From positions 1 through 32,586 of the forward strand of contig VBHB01000003.1 in assembly GCA_005880315.1 (NCBI GenBank): 32,586 nucleotides of DNA. Reading direction: 5' to 3'. Source of the stretch: Chloroflexota bacterium (GTDB lineage: Bacteria; Chloroflexota; Dormibacteria; Dormibacterales; Dormibacteraceae). Below, piece after piece: positions 17,152 through 24,736 of this stretch. The notes under the pieces are model-generated. The model made no database searches, was not told the origin of the DNA, and worked only from the letters and a program-made list of their open reading frames with translations. The position numbers and the translations under genes are program-made. Numbering within the stretch: position 1 is the stretch's first letter; each line of letters begins with the position of its first letter.

Positions 17152-17699
17152 TGGCTGTCCAGCCACCGGTCCAGCCCGGGCAGCTGTCCCCCGACGGGAT
17201 GTGGCGATGGGATGGCGTGCAGTGGGTGCCGGCTGCGGCAGCCCCCTACGCCCAGGCCGCGCCGCGGCGGTCGCGCAACTGGATCTGGTGGGTGGCCGGC
17301 GGCTGCGCGGTCGTGCTCGTGCTGGGGTTGGTTGGGGCCGGTATAGGCGTCTACAACCTCGTCAACTCGTTCCAGCATGGAGGCCTCGCCTGTCTGCCCT
17401 CAGACTTCCCGAGCTATCCCGGAGCCACGGTCATCACCGAGAACACATACGTCGGGACCGGAGTCGCACCAGGCGATTCGAAGAGGTGCAGCATGGTTCT
17501 CAGGTCGAACGACGACTCCGCCACGGTGACGTCCTTTTACCAAGACAAGCTCAACAGCGGCGACTGGAAGGTGACCGCCTATATCGGCTCGATTGGACAG
17601 ATCCAGTTCCAGAGAGTCTCGCGGCAACAGTCCGTCGGGGTCGTGGAGTTATTGGGCAGGGGAAGTCAAACGGAGATCCACATCCAGCTCGACAGCTAG
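17151..17699 (+). CDS. Single-pass membrane protein with SPDG-W-WDG-W motif, function unknown
   Basis: The 182-residue protein starts with a Pro/Gln-rich cytoplasmic stretch holding LSPDGMWRWDGVQWVPA, a short Trp motif similar to the DUF2510-type tag seen in Gram-positive membrane proteins. A basic patch (RRSRN) and one membrane helix follow (about 44-66, WIWWVAGGCAVVLVLGLVGAG). The outer domain contains DFPSYPGATVI and two cysteines that could pair (in ACLPSDF and KRCSMVL), then TSFYQDKLNSGDWKV, a pattern seen in small secreted domains of unknown function. The ATG shares one base with the stop of the lipoprotein gene, so the two are probably made together at the cell surface. No function is proposed. 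Confidence 0.75.
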   Translation: MAVQPPVQPGQLSPDGMWRWDGVQWVPAAAAPYAQAAPRRSRNWIWWVAGGCAVVLVLGLVGAGIGVYNLVNSFQHGGLACLPSDFPSYPGATVITENTYVGTGVAPGDSKRCSMVLRSNDDSATVTSFYQDKLNSGDWKVTAYIGSIGQIQFQRVSRQQSVGVVELLGRGSQTEIHIQLDS

Positions 17700-17765
17700 C
17701 GAGCGATCAAGAGAGCGCTACCCCTGCATGTATGCAGAATTCGCTGCCTCAACACGTCGGGATCC

Positions 17766-17787
17766 AGCCATTTGTGCCCGAATGGCT
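17766..17787. terminator. Hairpin between convergent genes
   Basis: AGCCATT / AATGGCT (7-bp stem, 8-nt loop) lies between the plus-strand membrane protein gene and the convergent thrS. A TTTTT run begins 10 nt after it on the plus strand, farther than usual. It is the best terminator candidate in this 104-bp gap and could serve both directions, but the match is weak. Confidence 0.4.
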
Positions 17788-17803
17788 GAGTCAGGCGTTT
17801 TTG

Positions 17804-19624
17804 CTATCGGCGCCGTTCGGCAACCTCTTCGGCGACCCGCTCGACGAATGCTTCTAGCGCTTCGTCGGTCTGCCCACCCGCGCGGTCCCGGACGTTGACG
17901 TGCTCCGACTCAGCCTCGCGGCCTCCGACGATCGCCATGTAGGGAACCTTGCGCGCCTGCGCGTCTCGGATCTTGCGCTGCATCCGCTCGGAGCGGTCGT
18001 CGATCTCGACTCGCAGGTGCGCCTTTCGAAGCCTCTCGACCACCCGTTTCGCGTAATCGCGCTCGGCGTCGGTGATCGGGATCACAACGACCTGTACCGG
18101 ATGAAGCCAGGTCGGGAAAGCCCCGACATAGCGTTCGATCAGGTAGCTGAACAGCCGTTCCATCGAGCCTGCGGCGCCGCGATGGACCATCACCGGGCGC
18201 TGCCGTGATCCGTCCTCGGCGACGAACTCGAGATCGAAGCGCTCAGGCAGCTGGAAGTCGACCTGCACGGTTGAGTTCGTGAACTCGCGGCGATGTGCAT
18301 CGCGCACCTGGAAATCGATCTTGGGGCCGTAGAACGCGGCCTCCCCCACGCCCCGCTCGTATTTCTGTCCCATCGACTCCAGCGCCTCGCTCAGCGCCGC
18401 CTCGGCGACCTGCCACTGCTCTTCGGTGCCCAACCATTTCTCTTTCGCGTCGTCGCGCGTCGACAGCCGGTACGAAAACTCGTCGATTCCCAGCACCCTC
18501 GAGAAATAAAGCGCCAGGTCGATGGAGCTCTTGACCTCGTCCATCAGCTGGTCCGGAGTGCAGAAGATGTGCGCGTCGTTGAGGGCGAACATGCGCACCC
18601 GATTGAGACCGATCAGAGTGCCGGATCGCTCATAGCGCCAGTTGTTGCCGATCTCGGCGATACGCAGGGGTAGCTCGCGATAGCTGCGGAGCTCCGACTG
18701 GTAGATGACGATGTGATGCGGGCAGTTGACGGGACGAAGCTCGAGCTCCTCGCCGTCCTCGAAGCGTATCGGCGGATACATGTACTCGGCGTAGAGCTTC
18801 GCGTGGCCGCTCTGCCGGTACAGGTCCAGGCGCGCGACGTCGGGGGTGCGCACATGTACGTAGCCGCGCGCCAGCTCCTCGTCGACGATGAAGCGCTCGA
18901 GCTCTCGCCGGATCGTGGCTCCGGCCGGCAGCCAGAGTGGTAGGCCTGGGCCGACCCGTTCGTCGACCATGAAGAGCTTCAGGTCCTTGCCCAGCTTCTT
19001 GTGGTCCCGCTTCTCGGCCTCCTCGAGAAACTTCAAGTGCTCTTCGAGCTCCTTCGCCGAAGGCCACGACGTGCCGTAGATGCGAGTCAGCTGCGGCTGC
19101 TTCTCGTCTCCTCGCCAGTACGCGCCGGCGACTCGCAAGAGTTTGAACGCCTTCAGCTCTTTGGTCGAGCGCACGTGGGGTCCGCGGCACAGGTCGAGGA
19201 AGTCGCCGGTCCGGTACACGGTGACCTCGTCGCCTTCGACCTTGTCGTTGATCAGCTCGACCTTGTAGTCCTGGCCACGCTTGCGAAACTCGTCGAGGGC
19301 TTGGTGGCGGGACATGACTTCTTTGACGAACGGCCGGTCCTCCTGCGCGATCCGGCGCATACGCGACTCGATCGCGCCAAGGTCCGATTCGGAGATTGGC
19401 TTGCTGAAGGCGAAGTCGTAGTAGAAGCCGTCCTGAACCGGTGGGCCGATGCCGTACTTCGCATCGGGGTACAGCTCCATCACCGCTGCGGCGAGCAGGT
19501 GCGCGGTCGAGTGCCGAAGGACGTGGAGGGGGTCTTCGCTCGATTCGTGATCGCCGTACCCCCTCTCCCTGGAGGGGAGAGGGTCGGGGTGAGGGGTCGG
19601 TGAAGGCAGAGGCGATTCGGCCAT
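17804..19624 (-). CDS. thrS: Threonyl-tRNA synthetase without TGS domain
   Basis: ThrRS charges tRNA-Thr and clears Ser-tRNA-Thr. The 606-residue protein lacks the usual N-terminal TGS domain. After about 30 odd residues it enters the editing domain, with HSTAH (38-42) and CRGPH (146-150), the zinc-like editing signature. The class II core has RPVNCPHH (zinc Cys 301), RMFALNDAHIF (zinc His 352), and MVHRGAAGSMERLF (third zinc ligand and motif 3). A C-terminal anticodon-binding domain starts at about 510. The first residues, PTPHPDPLPSRERG, are the translation of a dispersed palindromic repeat. The frame is open upstream, but the ATG at 19624 is the last start before dedA and has a TATACT box 9 nt away. 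No SD is visible. Confidence 0.95.
   Translation of the reverse strand: MAESPLPSPTPHPDPLPSRERGYGDHESSEDPLHVLRHSTAHLLAAAVMELYPDAKYGIGPPVQDGFYYDFAFSKPISESDLGAIESRMRRIAQEDRPFVKEVMSRHQALDEFRKRGQDYKVELINDKVEGDEVTVYRTGDFLDLCRGPHVRSTKELKAFKLLRVAGAYWRGDEKQPQLTRIYGTSWPSAKELEEHLKFLEEAEKRDHKKLGKDLKLFMVDERVGPGLPLWLPAGATIRRELERFIVDEELARGYVHVRTPDVARLDLYRQSGHAKLYAEYMYPPIRFEDGEELELRPVNCPHHIVIYQSELRSYRELPLRIAEIGNNWRYERSGTLIGLNRVRMFALNDAHIFCTPDQLMDEVKSSIDLALYFSRVLGIDEFSYRLSTRDDAKEKWLGTEEQWQVAEAALSEALESMGQKYERGVGEAAFYGPKIDFQVRDAHRREFTNSTVQVDFQLPERFDLEFVAEDGSRQRPVMVHRGAAGSMERLFSYLIERYVGAFPTWLHPVQVVVIPITDAERDYAKRVVERLRKAHLRVEIDDRSERMQRKIRDAQARKVPYMAIVGGREAESEHVNVRDRAGGQTDEALEAFVERVAEEVAERRR
19559..19600. repeat. 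Palindromic GC-rich dispersed repeat with G-quadruplex pattern
   Basis: Arms CCCTCTCCC (19561-19569) and GGGAGAGGG (19575-19583) form a 9-bp stem, followed by TCGGGGTGAGGGG. On the plus strand, four G runs (19574-19577, 19581-19583, 19586-19589, 19593-19596) with 2-3 nt loops fit a G-quadruplex. Read on the minus strand it encodes PHPDPLPSRERG, a peptide seen where such repeats fall in coding regions of many bacteria. Here it forms codons of the thrS 5' end and sits about 50 bp before dedA. Confidence 0.65.
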
Positions 19625-19633
19625 GAGGCCGTC

Positions 19634-19641
19634 AGTATATG
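19634..19641. promoter_or_regulatory. Shared TATA core of divergent thrS and dedA promoters
   Basis: The stretch AGTATATG reads TATACT on the minus strand, ending 9 nt before the thrS ATG, and TATATG on the plus strand, ending 7 nt before the dedA GTG. Only 24 bp lie between the two start codons and no SD is visible for either. This suggests leaderless divergent transcripts from overlapping -10 boxes. No good -35 was found in either direction. Confidence 0.45.
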
Positions 19642-19648
19642 AAGCCCC

Positions 19649-20236
19649 GTGAATCCAACTGCGATCGTTGATGCCATCGGCTACCCGGCGGCCGGCCTTG
19701 GCATTCTCATCGAGAGCGCCGGCATCCCATTTCCAGGCGAGGTCATGCTCCTCGCAGCGGCGGCATGGGCGGCGGCGCGGAACCAGAGCATCGTGCTCGT
19801 AATCGTGTTCGGCTTTCTCGGCTCGGTCGCCGGCGCCGACATCGGCTACTACCTCGGCTATCGCGGGGGGCGGCCGTTCGTCGAACGCTTCGGCAACGTG
19901 TTCCACATCGGTCCGGCGCACATCGCGCGAGCCGAGCTCTTTTTCGCGCGCCACGGCGACAAGGCGGTTCTGGCGGCGCGGTTCATCCTCGGCCTCCGCA
20001 CCTGGGGCTCGATGCTCGCGGGTATGGCCCACATGCCCTTCTGGCGCTTCCAGGTTTTCAGCGCGCTCGGAGGCCTGGCCTGGGCAGTAGCGGTCGGCGT
20101 GGCCGGCTACGTGCTCGGCAGCAACCTGTCGCTGATCGCCGGGATCATCCGCGCGATCGGCATCGGCGGCCTGGTGGTGGTCGCACTCGTCGTCGTCATT
20201 GCCGTCCTGGCTCGATGGCGCGCCGCCCGACTGTAA
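19649..20236 (+). CDS. DedA family membrane protein (VTT domain)
   Basis: DedA proteins are polytopic membrane proteins implicated in lipid (undecaprenyl phosphate or phosphatidylethanolamine) flipping and membrane homeostasis. The 195-residue protein has the diagnostic IESAGIPFPGEVML near the N-terminus (E and PxPGE), GSVAGADIGYYLGYRGG, and ELFFARHGDKAVLAARFILGLRTWGSMLAGMAHMPFWRF, where the F/RxxPGxR-type block reads RFILGLRTW with Pro-Gly replaced by Leu-Gly. Four to five hydrophobic segments follow. The start is GTG. Its last 41 bp overlap the end of the convergent MFS gene. The substrate here is unknown. Confidence 0.9.
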   Translation: MNPTAIVDAIGYPAAGLGILIESAGIPFPGEVMLLAAAAWAAARNQSIVLVIVFGFLGSVAGADIGYYLGYRGGRPFVERFGNVFHIGPAHIARAELFFARHGDKAVLAARFILGLRTWGSMLAGMAHMPFWRFQVFSALGGLAWAVAVGVAGYVLGSNLSLIAGIIRAIGIGGLVVVALVVVIAVLARWRAARL

Positions 20237-21509
20237 CGATCGCAAGCGCGATGACGAGGAGGAGGCCGCCCAACCCACCGATTACGTGCGCGGTGCCGAT
20301 GAGGTCTGACAGCGCCGCGGCGGCCAGCACGGGGATGGCGGTGACGCCGTTGATCACCATGTAAAGGAGGGCGAAGATCCGGCCCCGGATCTCGTCGCTG
20401 GTGCTCTCCATCAGGTACGTGATCGCCGGGATCATGATCGCCCCAAACTCGATGCCCAGCAGGAGGCTGAAGACTGCGCCCGTGATGCGAGCGTGGACGC
20501 GCAGGTCGGGCACCTGCTCCATGGCTTGTGGAATCGCAGCCAGCGCCAGCAAGGTCACGCCGTTCGCGATCAGCGAGCCGACGAGAACTTTGGATCGGTC
20601 GATGTTGCGAAGGAACTGACCCAGCAACACGGCGCTCAGGATGGCGCCGCCGGTGGCCGGCCCGAGGATCACATACGAGTCCTGGGCGGCGATGCCGATA
20701 ACGTGGCTCACATAAGCCGGCGCCAGGGTGAAGAGCATGAAAAGGACCAGCACCGCAATGCTCACCTGGCCGAATGCGAGCATCAGTCGCCGGTTGGCGC
20801 GCAGCGCATCCAGGCCTTCCTTGATGTCCACCATCATCAGGTGGAAGCGATTGCGCGACTCCGTCACCGGCGGCTCGTGGATGCGTTCGAGCGGAGGAAT
20901 GTCCGAGGCGAAGATCAAAGCGCCGGCGATGGTGAGCAGCACGGCCGCCATCCAGTACGGCGTGTAAAGGTCGATACGGGAGAGGATCGGCGCCAATGCC
21001 CCACCGACGACCAGGGTGAGCACCATGGTTAGCAGCGCCATCGAGTTGGCGGTGATCAGCGCCGAACGCGGAAGGATGGTTGGGATGACCGCGGCCTCAG
21101 CCGGCGCGAACAGCTGGCCGACCGACGAGAAGATGAGCGTGATCACAAGCAGATGAAGGAAGTCGTCTCTCAGACCAGGGACGAGGGCGGCCAGCGGGAT
21201 CAATGCCACCGCCGCGGCGCGGCCGAAGTTGGACCACATCATGATCTGCTTGCGATTCACGCGATCCGCGATGACGCCGGCGGGCGGCGCGAACAGAACC
21301 GATGGCACCGTGTAGGTCAGGATCACGATCGCGACCGGCGTGCTGCCGCCGGAAATCTTGAAGGCGAGCACGATCAGTGAGAAAAGAAGGAACTTGTCCG
21401 CCAGCTGGGCGGCGAGCTGTGCAAACCAGATGTTTCTGAAGGCCGTGAACCGAAGAACGGCCCGAAAGCCGCCCGGCGTCTCGACCGGAAACCGGATTGG
21501 CGCCTCCAC
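20196..21509 (-). CDS. MFS transporter, substrate unknown
   Basis: The 437-residue protein has about 12 hydrophobic segments in two halves, with the MFS motif A-like loop AGVIADRVNRKQIMMWSN between TM2 and TM3 and a long cytoplasmic loop in the middle (about 200-235). Motif-like RGRIFALLYMVINGV lies in the second half. The layout resembles the MFS_3/enterobactin exporter-like permeases, which can export drugs or siderophores; I cannot name a substrate. It lies 12 bp downstream of rsmA and probably belongs to the rsmI-metG-tatD-rsmA run. Its stop lies inside the convergent dedA gene. Confidence 0.88.
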   Translation of the reverse strand: MEAPIRFPVETPGGFRAVLRFTAFRNIWFAQLAAQLADKFLLFSLIVLAFKISGGSTPVAIVILTYTVPSVLFAPPAGVIADRVNRKQIMMWSNFGRAAAVALIPLAALVPGLRDDFLHLLVITLIFSSVGQLFAPAEAAVIPTILPRSALITANSMALLTMVLTLVVGGALAPILSRIDLYTPYWMAAVLLTIAGALIFASDIPPLERIHEPPVTESRNRFHLMMVDIKEGLDALRANRRLMLAFGQVSIAVLVLFMLFTLAPAYVSHVIGIAAQDSYVILGPATGGAILSAVLLGQFLRNIDRSKVLVGSLIANGVTLLALAAIPQAMEQVPDLRVHARITGAVFSLLLGIEFGAIMIPAITYLMESTSDEIRGRIFALLYMVINGVTAIPVLAAAALSDLIGTAHVIGGLGGLLLVIALAIVTVGRRAIEPGRQ

Positions 21510-21521
21510 CGGGGTCAGAGC

Positions 21522-22367
21522 TTAGCGACCCGGTTCGCGATTGAAGGCTCGGTAAAGGGTCTCCCATTCGCGGAGGTCGAGCGTCTGGGCCCTTCTCTCC
21601 GGTTCGATACCAGCCTCGCGCAGGCGCGCGCCGGCCCTGGTGCTGCCGATACCACTGATCCGGCCCAACGCTCCGCCGAGCTGCTTCCGGCGAAACTGGA
21701 AGACGGCTTCGACCAGCCGAAAGAAGGCATCGAGGTCGGTAACGTCGACCGCCGGGCGCTCGCGCACCTCCAGGAGTACGCAGGCGGAATCCACCCGTGG
21801 CGGCGGCAGGAATGCCGAAGCCGGGATCGTGAAGATAAGGCGTGCGGTCGCAAACACCTGCACCGCGACGGTGGCCAGGCTTGCACCTGTGGTCGCCGTC
21901 CAGCGCTCAGCGACCTCCCTCTGCACGACAAGCGACAGGCGGCGTGGCCTCGGCTCGGGGTCCAGCACCTTGCGAATCAAAGCGCCGGTGAGGTTGTAGG
22001 GAATGTTGCCGGCGACCACATGCCCGCCCAAAGGAAACGCGGATGCTGCATCGAAGGCGAGGATGTCGGATTCGACCACCTCGACGTTGTCGAGGTCGGC
22101 CGACACCTCGTTCAAGACGGGAATCAAGCGACGGTCTAGCTCCACGGCCGTGACGCGCCTGGCCCGACTCGCGAGCGCGATCGTCAGCCCTCCCGCGCCC
22201 GCGCCCACCTCGAGGACATCGTCATCGCGCGTGAGGCCGGCGGCATCCGCGATGTGATCTCGCACCGCGGGGTCCACGATGAAGTTCTGCCCGAGAGAGT
22301 GCTTCAGCTCGACGCGGTGGCGGCGCAGCAGCTGAAAGAGCTGGTCTGGGTCGGCGGGATCGATCAA
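21522..22367 (-). CDS. rsmA: 16S rRNA dimethyladenosine transferase RsmA/KsgA
   Basis: RsmA dimethylates two adjacent adenines near the 3' end of 16S rRNA (A1518/A1519 in E. coli numbering) and checks 30S assembly. The 281-residue protein begins with the KHSLGQNFIVDPAV family motif, then the SAM-binding motif I EVGAGAGGLT (53-62), motif II with VELDRRL, and the catalytic NIPYN (120-124). The C-terminal domain contains FQFRRKQLGGAL. Loss causes kasugamycin resistance in other bacteria. The ATG overlaps the tatD stop (ATGA). Confidence 0.96.
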   Translation of the reverse strand: MIDPADPDQLFQLLRRHRVELKHSLGQNFIVDPAVRDHIADAAGLTRDDDVLEVGAGAGGLTIALASRARRVTAVELDRRLIPVLNEVSADLDNVEVVESDILAFDAASAFPLGGHVVAGNIPYNLTGALIRKVLDPEPRPRRLSLVVQREVAERWTATTGASLATVAVQVFATARLIFTIPASAFLPPPRVDSACVLLEVRERPAVDVTDLDAFFRLVEAVFQFRRKQLGGALGRISGIGSTRAGARLREAGIEPERRAQTLDLREWETLYRAFNREPGR

Positions 22368-23116
22368 GCCAGCTTCCGGAAGAGGGCGAACGCGTTATCG
22401 CGCTCGAGCTTCGCCAGCCCGTCGAGGCTGATGCCTCTCAGCTCGGCGACCAGGGTCGCGGTGTCGAGCAGGTAGGCCGGCCGGTTCGGGACGCCCATTC
22501 GATTGTGCGCGTTGCCATACGGTGAGTCGGTCTCGAGCAGGAGACGATCGACCGGGCAGCGCTTGACCACGTCGCGCAGCGCGTTCCGGCTCGGGCGGGT
22601 GACCAGGCCGGCGAATGAAAGGTAGAAGCCGAGCTCGACGAAGCGTTCCGCCCAGTCCCACTCGAGCGCGAAGTAGTGCATCGCTCCCCTCAGGCCGGGG
22701 TGCGCGGTGATGGCCTCGGCCAGCTCGGTGCCGCCGCCGCGATTGTGGATCGAGACCGGCAGGTCGAGATCGACCGCGAGCGCGAAAAGATCGTGAAGCC
22801 TCGCCGTCTGAACATCGCGTGCCGGGCCGCCCTTGTCCTCGAAGTCGAGGCCGATCTCGCCGATGGCGACCACGCGGTCGTCGGCGGCGAGCGTCCGGAT
22901 GGCATCGAGGTCTGGAGGTGAGCTCTCGGTGGGGTAGTGGCCGATGCCCGCGAACACCTCGGGGTGCTGACGGGCGAGGGCCAGGCCTCTGTGGCTGTGC
23001 TCGAGGTCGACGCCCATCGTGATCATGCGGGTGACGCCGGCGTCGACGGCCGCGCCCACCACCTCATCCGCATCTCCGAGCTCCTCCAAATGGAGGTGCG
23101 TGTCTACGAAGTCGAT
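22364..23116 (-). CDS. tatD: TatD family metal-dependent hydrolase, start codon non-canonical (ATC)
   Basis: TatD proteins are TIM-barrel metal-dependent DNases or hydrolases. The frame reads FVDTHLHLEELGDADEVVGAA, where DTHLHL is the conserved first metal site. It continues with GIGHYPTESS, VVAIGEIGLDFEDKG, LPVSIHNR, and LLLETDSPYG, the family's other metal sites. The first ATG/GTG/TTG in frame is a TTG just after DTHLH, which would remove the metal-binding His. The upstream stop leaves only ATC (23116 or one codon-group further) as a start; a GGAAGAGG-like SD lies close before it. The product would be 250 residues, normal length. The 5' end overlaps the metG remnant. Confidence 0.85.
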   Translation of the reverse strand: MDFVDTHLHLEELGDADEVVGAAVDAGVTRMITMGVDLEHSHRGLALARQHPEVFAGIGHYPTESSPPDLDAIRTLAADDRVVAIGEIGLDFEDKGGPARDVQTARLHDLFALAVDLDLPVSIHNRGGGTELAEAITAHPGLRGAMHYFALEWDWAERFVELGFYLSFAGLVTRPSRNALRDVVKRCPVDRLLLETDSPYGNAHNRMGVPNRPAYLLDTATLVAELRGISLDGLAKLERDNAFALFRKLA

Positions 23117-23259
23117 GTTTCCTCTTCCGATACGTCATCGAGGCGCTTGAAGAGCGCCTGCGGAGGCAACAGGGCGCGACCGGGCTCGAGCTGCGAAGGT
23201 CTCCAGCGGTCGACGAATTCGTAGGTTCCGGTCAGCACCAGGTGCGAATCGCCGTCCTC
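23104..23259 (-). pseudogene. metG: Detached 3' end of metG in another frame
   Basis: This frame encodes [40 protein letters not shown] and EEETSTS before a TAG at 23104. The W-PS-L-PG-x-L-x-P-x-LF-x-LD pattern is the normal end of the MetRS family to which metG (23258-24736) belongs. It has no start codon of its own and is joined to metG out of frame. About 20-37 residues that should connect them are missing, so this is the remnant of a deletion. Confidence 0.8.
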
Positions 23260-24736
23260 AGATGTCCACGCACCGAAGGGCGACGTACAGCACCGTACCC
23301 GCCCTCGCGCGGTCGGTCTTGATGGTGTGCCAGGGCTGCTCGGTGCCGAGGTAGACATTGACCTTGGCCGCCGTCGTCATCGCATAGCGCAGCGCAATCT
23401 GAAAACGAGCCTGGCCCAGCTCGACCGCGACCCGGTCGAGGCCTGCCTCGACCTCCTTGATGAGCGCTTCGTCGACCTCAGTGAGCTTCTCCGGCTGCGG
23501 CACCGAGCCGAAGTTGCGATGTGCGTTGACAAGCGTGCGGTGGACCAGGTTGCCCCACGTGGCGACCAGCTCGTCGTTGTTGCGGCGCACGAACTCAGGC
23601 CAAGTGAAGTCGGTGTCCTGGTTTTCTGGGCCGGCGATCATGAGGTAGTAGCGGAGCGCGTCGGGGTCGTATCGCTCGAGCACGTCGCGCACGTAGATGA
23701 CCTGGCCCCGGCTGGTCGACAGCTTCTTGCCGGCCATGTTCAGGTACTCGCTCGCGACGATCTCATCGGGCAGCTTCAGATTGCCGGCGCCCATCAGGAT
23801 GGCCGGCCACAGCACGGTGTGAAACGTGATGTTGTCCTTGCCCATCACGTAGTAGTGCCAGGCCCCGTCGTTCTGCCACCACTCCTTCCAGGCGTCCGGG
23901 TCGCCCCGCTGCGCCGCCCATTCGATGGACGCCGACAGGTAGCCGATGACCGCATCGAACCAGACATAGATCTTCTTGTGCGGGTTTTCCTCCCAGCCGG
24001 GCAGGGGAACGGGGACGCCCCAATCGAGGTCGCGCGTTATGGCTCGCGGCTTGAGGTTGCGAACGAACTCGAGGGAGTACTTGCGCACATTCGGACGCCA
24101 GTTGTCATGGCGCTCGATCCACTCCTTCAGCTGGTCACCAAGCGCCGGTAGGTCGAAGAAGAAGTGCTCGGTTTCCTTGAACTCGACGGGCGCGTTGCTG
24201 CCGCGTTGGTGAGGATTGATCAGGTCGATCGGGTCGAGCTGGTTGCCGCAGTTCTCGCACTGGTCGCCTCGCGCCGAGTCGAAACCGCAGATCGGACACT
24301 TGCCTTCGATGTAGCGGTCCGGCAACGTGCGGCCACTCACAGGGTCGAAGGCGCCCATCTGGGTCTTCTTCACCAGGTAGCCCTTCTCATAGAGCTTCAG
24401 GAACATGTCCTGCGTGACGCGATAGTGATTGCGCGTCGTCGTTCGGGTGAAGATGTCGTAGGTCATTCCAAGACGGCGAAGGTCTTCGACGATCATCGCG
24501 TTGTTGCGATCGACGAATTCCCGCGGCGCCACGCCAAGCTTGTCGGCCTCATAGGTGATGGGCGTGCCGTGTTCGTCGGTGCCGCTGGCCATCAGCACTC
24601 GCGACCCTCGTAGGCGCTCGAACCGCGCAAGCACGTCGGCGGGCACGGCAAAACCGGCCACGTGACCGATGTGGCGGGGGCCGTTGGCATAAGGCCAAGC
24701 CGGCGCGACGAGCACAGTTCGTTGTCGATCACTCAC
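23258..24736 (-). CDS. metG: Methionyl-tRNA synthetase, C-terminus truncated by an out-of-frame deletion
   Basis: MetRS charges initiator and elongator tRNA-Met. The 492-residue frame has the HIGH motif (HIGH, 22-25), a four-Cys zinc knuckle (C147, C150, C160, C163), the KMSKS-type loop KLSTS (338-342), and the start of the anticodon-binding helical domain. It ends abruptly at [25 protein letters not shown]. Family members continue with a helix such as a FLPFTSQ-x-HELLG block, missing here, before the W-PS tail that lies in another frame at 23104-23259. In E. coli, the last helices of this domain are important for MetRS stability. The start is GTG and overlaps the rsmI stop by 8 nt. Confidence 0.92.
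   Translation of the reverse strand: MSDRQRTVLVAPAWPYANGPRHIGHVAGFAVPADVLARFERLRGSRVLMASGTDEHGTPITYEADKLGVAPREFVDRNNAMIVEDLRRLGMTYDIFTRTTTRNHYRVTQDMFLKLYEKGYLVKKTQMGAFDPVSGRTLPDRYIEGKCPICGFDSARGDQCENCGNQLDPIDLINPHQRGSNAPVEFKETEHFFFDLPALGDQLKEWIERHDNWRPNVRKYSLEFVRNLKPRAITRDLDWGVPVPLPGWEENPHKKIYVWFDAVIGYLSASIEWAAQRGDPDAWKEWWQNDGAWHYYVMGKDNITFHTVLWPAILMGAGNLKLPDEIVASEYLNMAGKKLSTSRGQVIYVRDVLERYDPDALRYYLMIAGPENQDTDFTWPEFVRRNNDELVATWGNLVHRTLVNAHRNFGSVPQPEKLTEVDEALIKEVEAGLDRVAVELGQARFQIALRYAMTTAAKVNVYLGTEQPWHTIKTDRARAGTVLYVALRCVDI

Noticed and set aside
19625-20278. N-terminal extension of the thrS frame
   Set aside because: It is antisense to dedA and has no TGS-like sequence.
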